Assembly (NCBI GenBank): GCA_030427835.1
Contig: JAUICN010000012.1
Span: forward strand, 29,018-93,017
Direction: 5' to 3'
Source: Polyangia bacterium
GTDB lineage: Bacteria > Myxococcota_A > Polyangia > Polyangiales > JAUICN01
DNA: 64,000 nt
The position numbers were made by a program, and so were the translations under genes. Positions 11,836-21,398 of this stretch are shown here, one piece after another; position 1 is the stretch's first letter; each line of letters begins with the position of its first letter. The notes beneath the pieces were generated by a model. The model was not told the origin of the DNA. It ran no database searches and saw nothing but the letters and a program-made list of their open reading frames with translations.

Positions 11836-11903
11836 GCGCACCTCATTTGAGATGATTGAGAGTTTGACCGCAGTAGATTTGGTTTTGGAGCGAGGAGGTG
11901 CGC
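11836..11903. mobile_element. Palindromic MITE-like element, copy A (68 bp, internally deleted)
   Basis: The left 60 nt match copies B and C: GCGCACCTCATT, then the segment ending TTTTGGAGCGAGGAGG. The sequence then jumps directly to the right end, TGCGC followed by AATA. Compared with the 160-bp copies, 92 bp are missing between two GAGG tetranucleotides, which fits slippage or loss of the hairpin tip. It lies between the divergent genes at 11805 (-) and 11956 (+). Confidence 0.8.
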
Positions 11904-11955
11904 AATAGGGGGCACGGATGTTGCTTTGTTTACTCACGTTCCGACCAGGCATGCC

Positions 11956-13032
11956 ATGAACCACCTCTCACTCCGCATCATTGTCAGCCTCAGTGCCTCC
12001 CTATGGGCAGGCTGTACTGTGTTTCCTGAACCTTCCCCAAAGATAGCCCCAACGATGGGAGGGCACTCAACCCGCTGCACCGATCTGGCAGAAGCACTCC
12101 GGGATCCCATTGGCGATGGCCTCAAGGAAGGCAGAGCCCAGTTTGCGAAAGATCCTTCGACTCCAGCCCCTCTTATTAAGAGCGTTGCAGCGGCCCTTCA
12201 CGATCCGGACAACCCCCATGAACTCTTACCGAGAGTACTGAAAGCACTTAATGAGTTTGGCGTGAATCCAGGCACCTGGGGTGTGGATGTTCTTTGGACC
12301 AACGCAACCGACGTGGACACACCCGTCACAACAGAACGCGCCAATAGCTTAGACCTTCTTGAAACCGGAGATCCGCGCTTCACCCTTGACCTGCTCTTCT
12401 CACGCCCTGAGGATCGAACCAAGGGATACATACAACACGCAGAAACTGTGCTGTTCAGGGTATCGAGCGCCTACGAGCCTAACAGTCGCATGCAGCAATG
12501 GTCCATCACCGAAGTCACCGGCGCGTGGCTCAGCGCCTGTCATCCATCGAAAAACACCGTAGAAGCCATGACGAAGCCATCCACCGGCTCGAGTAAAGGG
12601 CCACTGCCTGTTGCAGCGAACGACGACCCACTTGTCATGATTCGTGACATCCAGAGCCTCACACGCATTGATCTGGATCCCACGATCCGCAACTACGAGT
12701 ACTTGTCAACGCTGCACACCCTGCAGCAGATCAATTTTGGTGCAATCCAACAAGAGGAGCAATACAGGCTACTTAGCTACAGCCAATTCCCTGGGCTCCG
12801 CCTGGTTCAGTTTGAGGGATCAGGGGTCACCGCAGAACACATCGAAGAGCTGGCACTGCTCAAGGAACTGGACCACTTCCCAAAACTCAAGTGCATTCAC
12901 GTGCTCCACCCCGCCGGCAACGCGAACATCCACCGGGTAAACCTTCGCATCGCACTGAAGGAACAGGGCATCGCGTATTTCGTTGGAAATACCCAGGAAA
13001 CCGTACAACAGGTCCTTCAGACCTGCCGATGA
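11956..13032 (+). CDS. Predicted lipoprotein with leucine-rich-repeat-like C-terminal region
   Basis: From the ATG at 11956 (MNHLSLRIIVSLSASLWAGC) the product is a 358-residue lipoprotein with lipobox LWAGC. The frame is open 30 nt further upstream, but this ATG places the signal peptide correctly. The N-terminal half is unrecognised (DLAEALRDPIGDGLKEGRAQ). The last 130 residues have repeated strand-like units of leucine-rich-repeat type: IQSLTRIDLDPTIRNYEYLS, LHTLQQINFGAI, FPGLRLVQFEGSGV and FPKLKCIHVLHP. It is 107 nt upstream of fur on the same strand. Function unknown. Confidence 0.75.
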   Translation: MNHLSLRIIVSLSASLWAGCTVFPEPSPKIAPTMGGHSTRCTDLAEALRDPIGDGLKEGRAQFAKDPSTPAPLIKSVAAALHDPDNPHELLPRVLKALNEFGVNPGTWGVDVLWTNATDVDTPVTTERANSLDLLETGDPRFTLDLLFSRPEDRTKGYIQHAETVLFRVSSAYEPNSRMQQWSITEVTGAWLSACHPSKNTVEAMTKPSTGSSKGPLPVAANDDPLVMIRDIQSLTRIDLDPTIRNYEYLSTLHTLQQINFGAIQQEEQYRLLSYSQFPGLRLVQFEGSGVTAEHIEELALLKELDHFPKLKCIHVLHPAGNANIHRVNLRIALKEQGIAYFVGNTQETVQQVLQTCR

Positions 13033-13052
13033 GAGTTCCGTAGGGACCGAAA

Positions 13053-13091
13053 ATCTGCCGCACAGATCTGCCACACAGTTCTACCGCGCAG
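13053..13091 (+). promoter_or_regulatory. Three tandem 13-nt palindrome-type sites upstream of fur
   Basis: Three consecutive 13-nt units: ATCTGCCGCACAG, ATCTGCCACACAG and TTCTACCGCGCAG. Each resembles the TTCTGC-CGC-GCAGAA palindrome seen singly at 16484, 22684 and 38019. The array ends 48 nt before the fur ATG. It is a candidate operator, possibly for autoregulation or for a redox/iron regulator. Confidence 0.55.
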
Positions 13092-13139
13092 GGACAGGGC
13101 TGGCACGGGTGGGATTTCTCGCGCTATGCTGCACCCAGC

Positions 13140-13649
13140 ATGGGGCAGGCGACAAACAGCAAAACTGGGCAGAGCAAAGCAGCCCCATCAAAGGGAGCAG
13201 AGCTGGCTGAGCTCCGACGTCGGTTGGAAAGCTACATGGATTCCGAGGGGTTGCGATCCACCGAACAGCGCCGGGCGGTGACCGAGGAGTTCTTTCGGAG
13301 CAAGGGGCATCTGACCATCGATGATCTGCTCGCCCAGGTACGCAAAGAAAACCCCAAGGTGGGGTACGCCACGGTGTACCGCACCCTGAAAATGCTTGCC
13401 GACTCAGGAGTGGCCAACGAACGGCACTTCAACGACGGGCTCTCACGCTACGAAATCGCCCACCTGGGCCACCACCACGATCATCTCATCTGCACCGAAT
13501 GCGATGCCATTCTCGAGTTCGAGGATGAGGAAATCGAACGCTTGCAAGAGGAGCTTGCTCGGAAAAAAGGTTTCCAGCTTACCCGCCACAAACACGAACT
13601 CTACGGCCATTGCATCAGCCCCAAGTACTGCCGCAAGGACAAGAAGTAA
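13140..13649 (+). CDS. fur: Ferric uptake regulator family protein (Fur)
   Basis: A 169-residue winged-helix metalloregulator. The DNA-binding half contains the recognition-helix region KVGYATVYRTLKMLADSGVA. The C-terminal half has the Fur metal signature LGHHHDHLICTECDAILEFE with HKHELYGHCISPKYC, giving CTEC and CxxxxC-type zinc ligands. Fur proteins repress iron uptake genes when Fe2+-loaded; PerR and Zur relatives share this fold, so the metal cannot be fixed from sequence. The first ~20 residues are a polar extension. Three tandem candidate operator units lie just upstream. Confidence 0.93.
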   Translation: MGQATNSKTGQSKAAPSKGAELAELRRRLESYMDSEGLRSTEQRRAVTEEFFRSKGHLTIDDLLAQVRKENPKVGYATVYRTLKMLADSGVANERHFNDGLSRYEIAHLGHHHDHLICTECDAILEFEDEEIERLQEELARKKGFQLTRHKHELYGHCISPKYCRKDKK

Positions 13650-13702
13650 GGTACAATAGCCCGCTTTCAGCCCCGAAGAGCCGCATACCGACCATGCCTA
13701 CA

Positions 13703-13862
13703 GCGCACCTCATTTGAGATGATTGAGAATTTGGCCGCTGCAGATTTGGTTTTGGAGCGAGGAGGCGCGCGCAGGCGTAGCCAAAGCTACGGCGAGCACG
13801 TACGACGCGGCTCCAGGGCCAAAGATCAAGGTCAAAACTCGATCCGATCGAATGAGGTGCGC
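13703..13862. mobile_element. Palindromic MITE-like element, copy B (160 bp)
   Basis: The termini are perfect 12-bp inverted repeats, GCGCACCTCATT and AATGAGGTGCGC. Internal arms also pair (TTTGGTTTTGGAGC with GCTCCAGGGCCAAA), so the whole element can fold into one long imperfect hairpin. Its tip contains CGTAGC-CAAA-GCTACG. Flanks are ACA on the left and AATA on the right in all three copies, with no obvious target duplication. No transposase is encoded; short open frames inside it are by-products. Confidence 0.8.
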
Positions 13863-13935
13863 AATAAGAACGGCTTCAAGTTGGTTTGAGTGCGCGTGCC
13901 CCGGCAGCGCAGGAGCGGGGGATGTACTACGGGTA

Positions 13936-13985
13936 CCTCCCCCCGACGAGCAGGGGAGGGTTCGGGCTCCGGGGGAGCCCGAACC
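13936..13985. terminator. Strong hairpins between fur and the pyrophosphatase gene
   Basis: A perfect 12-bp stem (13959-13970, GGTTCGGGCTCC, pairing with 13974-13985) with a 3-nt loop lies 25 nt beyond the hppA stop codon. A neighbouring CCTCCCC/GGGGAGG pair (about 13936-13942 and 13953-13959) could form an alternative hairpin. There is no U-tract on either side, so termination would have to be factor-assisted, or the structure protects mRNA 3' ends. The rest of the 361-nt fur-hppA interval is occupied by MITE copy B. Confidence 0.5.
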
Positions 13986-14010
13986 GCAATCAAAGCAACT
14001 TGAAGTCGTT

Positions 14011-16113
<2,103 letters not shown>

Positions 16114-16277
16114 GAATGCTCCTTCAAATACTTATCTAATTGTAGCCCCAAAACACCTGGATACCCGGGCGACCAAGGGGCCAAGAAAACTTGCAAAACA
16201 CCGGCCCGAAACCGAAGTAGCGGCGCTTCATACACGATCCGGCTTCCCCGTGCCACCAACACCCGCGGGTTCCCACA

Positions 16278-16437
16278 GCGCACCGCATTTGAGATGATTG
16301 AGAGTTTGACCGCAGTAGATTTGGTTTTGGAGCGAGGAGGCGCGCGCAGGCGTAGCCAAAGCTACGGCGAGCACGTACGACACAGCTCCAGGGCCAAAGA
16401 TCAAGGTCAAAACTCGATCCGATCGAATGAGGTGCGC
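16278..16437. mobile_element. Palindromic MITE-like element, copy C (160 bp)
   Basis: The same length and structure as copy B, differing at a modest number of positions. The left end is GCGCACCGCATT (one mismatch to the right-end inverted repeat AATGAGGTGCGC). Its left arm shares AGTTTGACCGCAGTAGA with copy A rather than copy B, so A and C are closer relatives. Confidence 0.8.
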
Positions 16438-16483
16438 AATAATCCTCCAACCACGGACCCCACAACCCCCGTTTTTACGCACA

Positions 16484-16498
16484 TTCTGCCGCGCAGAA
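16484..16498 (+). promoter_or_regulatory. TTCTGC-CGC-GCAGAA palindrome
   Basis: A perfect 6-bp inverted repeat with a CGC spacer, the best-conserved copy of the motif. It lies 155 nt before the proposed start of the next lipoprotein gene (120 nt before the first open codon at 16618). The same palindrome type is found upstream of fur, bolA and the VOC-like gene. Confidence 0.5.
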
Positions 16499-16653
16499 AA
16501 TACGTAGAAAATACCCCAGAAAGCGGTCCAGACCCGTCCCAGGGACACACCACCCCCCAAAAACGTCAATGAATCCAACAAACCTGGGGCCAGGCCCCAG
16601 CGCAACGTCGAAGCCGGTTGCTCAACGTTCGGGAATCACCCAGCCTGGGGCCC

Positions 16654-17727
16654 ATGCCAACACAAAGGATTGTCCATGACCATGGGATGCCCGGCCTGGG
16701 GATGCTCGGCCTGCGGATGCTCGGCCTTGGGATGCTCGGCCTGGGGTGCCTGGCAGGTTGTGCGTTAGAGGCCGCACCGCCCAAGACATCCGCACCCGGT
16801 ACCACCCTTGGCACACCCCTCACCGTCACCCAGTTCTACTCCAGGCCCAACGACAACCGCTGGGAGATCCTGGCCAACTGCGAAGCACGCAAATCAGAGC
16901 ATGATCACACCGGAGAGTGCACCGCCTACGAAACAGCCATCATCGGCGTCCACGGCAAGCTAGAAAACCAAACGCTTCGTATTTCCTACGGGGCCATGAT
17001 GTGGACTTTGGATCGTTCCGCGGTCCCCATGTCCAAAGGCTTTCGCCTGCAAGCCTGGACCCCGAACGCCTACGAAGCCATGTCCAACAACAGGGCCCCC
17101 GAACACCCCAGGCCTCCGCTCGACGACGCGCCCGTAGCCCAGGCGCCGCTGGCCGTCGCCCCACTTTGGGTCACCCGCAAAGCCCAAAAAATGACAAACG
17201 TGCAAGCAGACTGGCCACTGGATTTTTCCCTGGTAGACAACGCCTCAGGCGCACAACCCGTCGCATGGGCCACCCTCGATCTTCCAACAGATCAACATGA
17301 AGAGGGCGTCATCGAGGTGGTCGCTCCCCACGGAAGGGCAGCAAGTGACGGTCAAGTTGCCTACGGCCGTGAAGTCCAACAGCGCATCCATTGGAGCGTA
17401 GCCAACCACACTCTGCACCTGGACCTGGAAAGCCTACCCATGGATGCCTACTACAACGCCTACCACGCGGAGCGGCAAGCCCACTACGCGGCATTGGTGG
17501 AACGCAACATCGAAGAAGCACGGCCCTACCTGGAATACATGCGTGCCCACGGGGTGGACGCGGTCATTCGTTTTTCACCCACGGTCTGCGTGCACGGGGA
17601 CTGCCCTGTTCACCGAAAAGGGGATCGGCACCCGCCCAGGGTACTCAAGGACGGGGCCATGCTTCGTGCCAGCATGAAGGCCCGCGACGACACCATCACC
17701 ACCTGGTGGGAAACACAGGACAAATAG
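16654..17727 (+). CDS. Predicted lipoprotein, function unknown
   Basis: From the ATG at 16654 the product is 357 residues. The signal peptide is unusual: GMLGLRMLGLGMLGLG precedes the lipobox GCLAGC and is encoded by three near-identical 15-nt units. The mature part (about 320 residues) has ARKSEHDHTGECTAYETAII and a C-terminal helical region AYYNAYHAERQAHYAALVER. It ends near SPTVCVHGDCPVHRKGDRHP, a Cys/His cluster that could bind a metal. Alternative starts are TTG 16618 and ATG 16687. No family is recognised. Confidence 0.7.
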   Translation: MPTQRIVHDHGMPGLGMLGLRMLGLGMLGLGCLAGCALEAAPPKTSAPGTTLGTPLTVTQFYSRPNDNRWEILANCEARKSEHDHTGECTAYETAIIGVHGKLENQTLRISYGAMMWTLDRSAVPMSKGFRLQAWTPNAYEAMSNNRAPEHPRPPLDDAPVAQAPLAVAPLWVTRKAQKMTNVQADWPLDFSLVDNASGAQPVAWATLDLPTDQHEEGVIEVVAPHGRAASDGQVAYGREVQQRIHWSVANHTLHLDLESLPMDAYYNAYHAERQAHYAALVERNIEEARPYLEYMRAHGVDAVIRFSPTVCVHGDCPVHRKGDRHPPRVLKDGAMLRASMKARDDTITTWWETQDK

Positions 17728-17785
17728 GCCACATCGCCTAGGCTGCAGCGTCCGCGAGCTCGAGCGAGAAACGGGGCCCTTGCAG

Positions 17786-18748
17786 TCACACGTTCGTGAA
17801 CGCTTCGGGCCCACTCACCGCCACGCACGGTACACCCCGGTCAATGCGGCGCATGAGTCGAGTGAGCACGTTGCCGGGCCCCACCTCGACCATGCGGTTC
17901 ACCCCCTGACTCACCATGTGGGCCATGCCCTCCACCCAACGGACAGGCTGGGTAACCTGCCGCTTCAGGGCATCCCGCGCCTGATCCGCTGTGGTCACCA
18001 AGGCGGCGTCCACGTTGCTCACCACAGGTACAGTCGGATCCTGAAAATCCACCCCATCCAGTAGGGGGGCCAATCGATGGGCAGCAGGTTCCATCAAAGG
18101 GCAGTGAAAAGGCGCGCTCACCGGCAAGGCAAGCGCCTTTCCGCCAGCCCCGTGCACAAGACCCACCACTTGTTCAACCAACCCCTTGGCACCCGCCACC
18201 ACGGTTTGGGTCGGCGCATTGAAGTTGGCAGGGGACACGGGCCCGTCTACCCGTGCACAAATCTCCACAACCACATTCGCTTCAAGGCCCACCACCGCCA
18301 CCATGGCCCCCTCGCCCACGGGCACCGCCTCCTGCATGAACTTGCCACGCTGGTGCACCAGTTTCACTGCGTCACTGAGCCCCAAGCTGCCCGCACACAC
18401 CAGCGCCGAGTACTCGCCCAAGCTGTGCCCGGCCATCGCCACAGGCACAAACGGCGGCAAGTCCCCCCCCGCACGCCACTCCTGCAACGCCCGCCACACC
18501 GCCACAGAAACCGTCAACACCGCGGGCTGCGTAAACGCCGTCAACTGCAACTGCGACTCGGGCCCCTCAAAGCAAAGCTTCGAAACAGAAACCCCAGCAC
18601 CCAATGCGGCCAGCGCGTCGTCCGCCTCCTCAAACACTCCACGGGAGGCAATAGAAGCATCAAACACCCCACGCCCCATCCCCACCACCTGCGCCCCCTG
18701 CCCAGGAAACAACACCCCCAACCGATCACCCAAGCCAACCTCAACCAT
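17786..18748 (-). CDS. fabD: Malonyl-CoA:ACP transacylase
   Basis: Transfers malonate from CoA to acyl carrier protein to supply chain elongation in fatty-acid synthesis. The 320-residue product carries LGVLFPGQGAQVVGMGRGVF at the N terminus. The nucleophile elbow AGHSLGEYSALVCAGSL holds the active-site Ser, with the later SAPFHCPLMEPAA segment containing the catalytic His, and VVSNVDA and VEVGPGNVLTRLM. The ATG at 18748, preceded by GGGGG, is preferred to the TTG at 18769. No other fab genes are adjacent, so it is separated from the usual fabH-fabD-fabG cluster. A Rho-independent terminator isolates it from the upstream gene. Confidence 0.95.
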   Translation of the reverse strand: MVEVGLGDRLGVLFPGQGAQVVGMGRGVFDASIASRGVFEEADDALAALGAGVSVSKLCFEGPESQLQLTAFTQPAVLTVSVAVWRALQEWRAGGDLPPFVPVAMAGHSLGEYSALVCAGSLGLSDAVKLVHQRGKFMQEAVPVGEGAMVAVVGLEANVVVEICARVDGPVSPANFNAPTQTVVAGAKGLVEQVVGLVHGAGGKALALPVSAPFHCPLMEPAAHRLAPLLDGVDFQDPTVPVVSNVDAALVTTADQARDALKRQVTQPVRWVEGMAHMVSQGVNRMVEVGPGNVLTRLMRRIDRGVPCVAVSGPEAFTNV

Positions 18749-18795
18749 CCCCCAACGCTGCCACCGCAAAGGAACAAGGGCAAAGCTCCCCCAAG

Positions 18796-18825
18796 AAAAA
18801 GGGCCACCCCCTTAAGGGGCAGCCC
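18796..18825 (-). terminator. Rho-independent terminator after the lipoprotein gene at 18849
   Basis: Read on the - strand, GGGCTGCCCC-TTAA-GGGGGTGGCCC forms a stem and is followed by TTTTTCTT. It lies 24 nt past the lipoprotein stop codon and just before fabD, so it ends the lipoprotein transcript. Confidence 0.75.
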
Positions 18826-18848
18826 GCTTATTCTTTCATTTCGAAAAG

Positions 18849-19862
18849 CTATTCTTTGTTGTCACCCGTACCTGCCTCAACGTCAGTAACCTCACCCGTC
18901 AGCTTTACAGGATGAAGGTAGTATCCTTCCCCGTGCTTTTTGTAGTAACAGAAAACTTTTGCGTCAGATCCCAAAACAACGGTTGACGCATTCGCCAACT
19001 CAATGGTTGGAACCCCCGCCGAATCAAGAAACGTCAAGCGCACAGAAATAGGATCTCCTGCATATCGATCCGTGCACGTGGGTTTGATCGAAGACGCCAC
19101 CAAGTATTCTCCGTCGTCGTGATGAAGAAACTCCAAATCCGCAAACCCCTTGAGAAGTGGCGTGATCGTAGGGTCCAACCTCAGACGCACGGGGCCTCCA
19201 TCAGATTGCACAAACGTACCACTCAGCTTGATGTCGATCTGGTGGTCGTATTTACCTCGGGCAAACTGGGAAACGGAAAACTTCTTCACCAGCGGCTTCG
19301 CATCGATGTGGCGAAACGCCTCCGCAATGGAATCCAAGTGAGGAGCAACCTGTGGCTCCAAGTCACCGCTCTGAGGGAGGCCCGTCAACATCGCGCCGAT
19401 CGCATCCACAAGCCCTGCCTTGCCCGGAAGAGCAAGGTCATCCATTTCGAGGAACGTCACAAGGCTATTGACAACACTTGTTGCCGCGCTCGCCGCACGC
19501 TTGGTGGGGCTACACTCCCCATCGGAAAGCGTCACCCTGTTCTCCAACGACAAAGTGAATCGCGGTTCATCCCTATTCTCAAACACGAACAGGGAAACGT
19601 TAGCGAATGCGTCGGGCTCCGCGTCGGTATTGCTTCCCCCAAAGACAACCCTTCGGTAAGAACGTTCCCCGACACCTTCCTTCGTGCACGTGTACGGGTC
19701 CGAATCCGCGAACACGTCTAATCCGAAAGCGTCCACCGCCTCCACCTGTTCCGTGGACTTCGCGCCGGCACCCGGTGCATCAGAACACCCTGCCAAGCCA
19801 AAAGCTGATCCAAACGCAACACACACCATCCCAAACCCAACTCGATTACCCATGCTCAACAT
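18849..19862 (-). CDS. Predicted lipoprotein, function unknown (sigma-54-type promoter)
   Basis: A 337-residue lipoprotein: MLSMGNRVGFGMVCVAFGSA leads to the lipobox LAGC. The ATG at 19862 has a good AAGGGAG ribosome-binding site; the ATG at 19853 is the alternative. The mature part contains DPYTCTKEGVGERSYRRVVF and ends in a negatively charged tail. It also has several hydrophilic beta-type stretches (FTLSLENRVTLSDGECSPTK, DHQIDIKLSGTFVQSDGG). No family is recognised. A -24/-12 promoter and an upstream palindromic element precede it, shared in design with the lipoprotein loci at 26472 and 35961, and a Rho-independent terminator follows. Confidence 0.78.
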   Translation of the reverse strand: MLSMGNRVGFGMVCVAFGSAFGLAGCSDAPGAGAKSTEQVEAVDAFGLDVFADSDPYTCTKEGVGERSYRRVVFGGSNTDAEPDAFANVSLFVFENRDEPRFTLSLENRVTLSDGECSPTKRAASAATSVVNSLVTFLEMDDLALPGKAGLVDAIGAMLTGLPQSGDLEPQVAPHLDSIAEAFRHIDAKPLVKKFSVSQFARGKYDHQIDIKLSGTFVQSDGGPVRLRLDPTITPLLKGFADLEFLHHDDGEYLVASSIKPTCTDRYAGDPISVRLTFLDSAGVPTIELANASTVVLGSDAKVFCYYKKHGEGYYLHPVKLTGEVTDVEAGTGDNKE

Positions 19863-19902
19863 TTGATTGCTCCCTTGAAAAAGACTTCAACCAAGCTAGG
19901 AA

Positions 19903-19917
19903 GCAAACGCCATGCCG
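19903..19917 (-). promoter_or_regulatory. Sigma-54-type -24/-12 promoter
   Basis: On the - strand the sequence CGGCATGGCGTTTGCTT has GG at 19916-19915 and GC at 19904-19903, exactly 10 nt apart as sigma-54 requires. It fits the consensus TGGCAC-N5-TTGCW at most key positions. Transcription would start near 19891, about 29 nt before the start codon, which leaves room for the AAGGGAG ribosome-binding site. Confidence 0.6.
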
Positions 19918-19957
19918 AACAAGAAACACGGATAATTTGTGAGCGCCATCTCAAAAA

Positions 19958-19994
19958 TGGAACATTTCATGTCCCATGGAACACAAAATGCTCC
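19958..19994. promoter_or_regulatory. Candidate enhancer element for a sigma-54 activator (locus A)
   Basis: Two inverted copies of a GGARCATTT-TGTxCC element: TGGAACATTTCATGTCCCA, followed by GGAACACAAAATGCTCC, which is the reverse complement of GGAGCATTTTGTGTTCC. The centre is about 85 bp upstream of the inferred transcription start. Elements of the same form lie at 26302-26347 and 35832-35872. Confidence 0.55.
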
Positions 19995-20151
19995 ACCACC
20001 GTAACGCCAAGTGACAGCACGTGACGGCAAGGTTTCCGGCCCAGCAGTCACAAAGTGACCCAAAGAAATACGGGCAGACCGTCTTTTGGAACAGGTACCC
20101 CCCGTTCATTCGGGAGGGCATCAAGCTCGCAGAAACTAATGCTCATACCCG

Positions 20152-21219
20152 CTACCGCTCATGCAGGGCCGCGTTGCTACAGGGAAACGCGTAACACACT
20201 CCTGTCTGGATCCGCATCGGCACACCCGTGTCATCCATGGCCGGATCTAGGGCCTGAAAAAACGTCAACTCGCAGTGGCGGCAGGTCGTCTCATCGCCCT
20301 TACGCAGCACAACCTCGGCGTCCACCGAACGGCTGATGGGGTCACCCGTGTAGGGGTGCACCTCCACACTCCAGATCGGCGAAAGCGTGCTCGCACCCAA
20401 AAACACCTCGTTGGGCCATTCACGGTTAATGGCCTCCTTAAACTTCTTCACCAGCTCTGCGTTCTCAGGGTGGGTAGACGTGGCCAACCGGGGCCCATGC
20501 TCCTGCGTGTACGAAATGAGTTCCCGGCGACTCGCACGGATCCTGAACTCACCGCTCGCAATCACTTCATCAAAATGGGCCGTGGAACGATCCAGTTGGT
20601 AAGCCGGCGCCTGCCCTGTCACGTGAATCCTAATGGTGTTCTCCCCCGGCTGTAGCAAGGGGGTTACAAACGCAGCAAAATTCCGGGCGGGCTCTGTCTC
20701 GGCATTGCCCAACAGGTTGATCTCCGAATCATCATCGATTCCAAACACCGTAAACTCTCTCAAATGCTGTTCGCCAGGCACAAAGAAATTAATGCCAACC
20801 CAATCCTCCTGAATCGCGCCATTCACCTCCACCTCAAATGAAATGTACCCAGCATCCGCCGCACCGCTTTGCGACGTATCCCCACGGAACCTCAACCCCT
20901 TCGCAACCATCAAGTTGTAAAGGGAGTCCTCAAGAAACACACGCATGTACAGCGGGCCCTCCAACGAAAACCTGTTTTTGAACTTGGAATCGTCGGCGGG
21001 AGCACGGGGGATCTTGGCATTCGAAAACACCACCTTGCCCCTGTACTGCTCGTGTACAGGCCCGGTGAAACCCTCGGTTTCCACACAAGCAAACCCGGTC
21101 GATGGTTCAAGCTCAGAACTCTTGCCACCACCCGTCAAAGACGACCTGGACGTAAGGCATCCGGACGCACCCAAAACCCACAGACCCACCACGAAAGTCA
21201 CCACAATCCAACGAAACAT
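20152..21219 (-). CDS. Predicted lipoprotein, member 1 of a tandem paralogous pair
   Basis: From the ATG at 21219, preceded by a strong GAGGAG site, the product is a 355-residue lipoprotein. MFRWIVVTFVVGLWVLGASG is followed by the lipobox Cys. The mature part shares long identical blocks with the neighbour at 21399: VETEGFTGPVHEQY, FGIDDDSEINLLGNA, FAAFVTPLLQPGEN, EHGPRLATSTHPENAELVKK and FKEAINREWPNEVFLGA. The C terminus ends CSNAALHER with several cysteines (TTCRHCELTF, CYAFPC) that may form disulfides. The repeated beta-rich blocks suggest an extracellular binding or scaffold domain, but no known family is recognised. Confidence 0.8.
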   Translation of the reverse strand: MFRWIVVTFVVGLWVLGASGCLTSRSSLTGGGKSSELEPSTGFACVETEGFTGPVHEQYRGKVVFSNAKIPRAPADDSKFKNRFSLEGPLYMRVFLEDSLYNLMVAKGLRFRGDTSQSGAADAGYISFEVEVNGAIQEDWVGINFFVPGEQHLREFTVFGIDDDSEINLLGNAETEPARNFAAFVTPLLQPGENTIRIHVTGQAPAYQLDRSTAHFDEVIASGEFRIRASRRELISYTQEHGPRLATSTHPENAELVKKFKEAINREWPNEVFLGASTLSPIWSVEVHPYTGDPISRSVDAEVVLRKGDETTCRHCELTFFQALDPAMDDTGVPMRIQTGVCYAFPCSNAALHER

Positions 21220-21398
21220 CTCAAATCTCCTCACACGACGACCGGTAGGAACCACACCTTGTAAGAACAACACCCCGAAAAAAATCCCAACAACCGAACA
21301 AACCACATGCTCAATTGAAATAGGGCAGACCGCCTCCCCATGGAAGACAGCCCACCCTACCTACTCACAACTACCACAACAGCAGGAAGCGTTTCCCG

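Larger units (their letters stand above)
16114..16653. other. Intergenic stretch between hppA and the next lipoprotein gene
   Basis: 540 nt without a convincing gene. It holds the hppA promoter region on the left, MITE copy C (16278-16437) and the TTCTGC-CGC-GCAGAA palindrome at 16484-16498. Open frames crossing it on both strands follow the MITE sequence and have no ribosome-binding sites or recognisable products. Confidence 0.6.
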
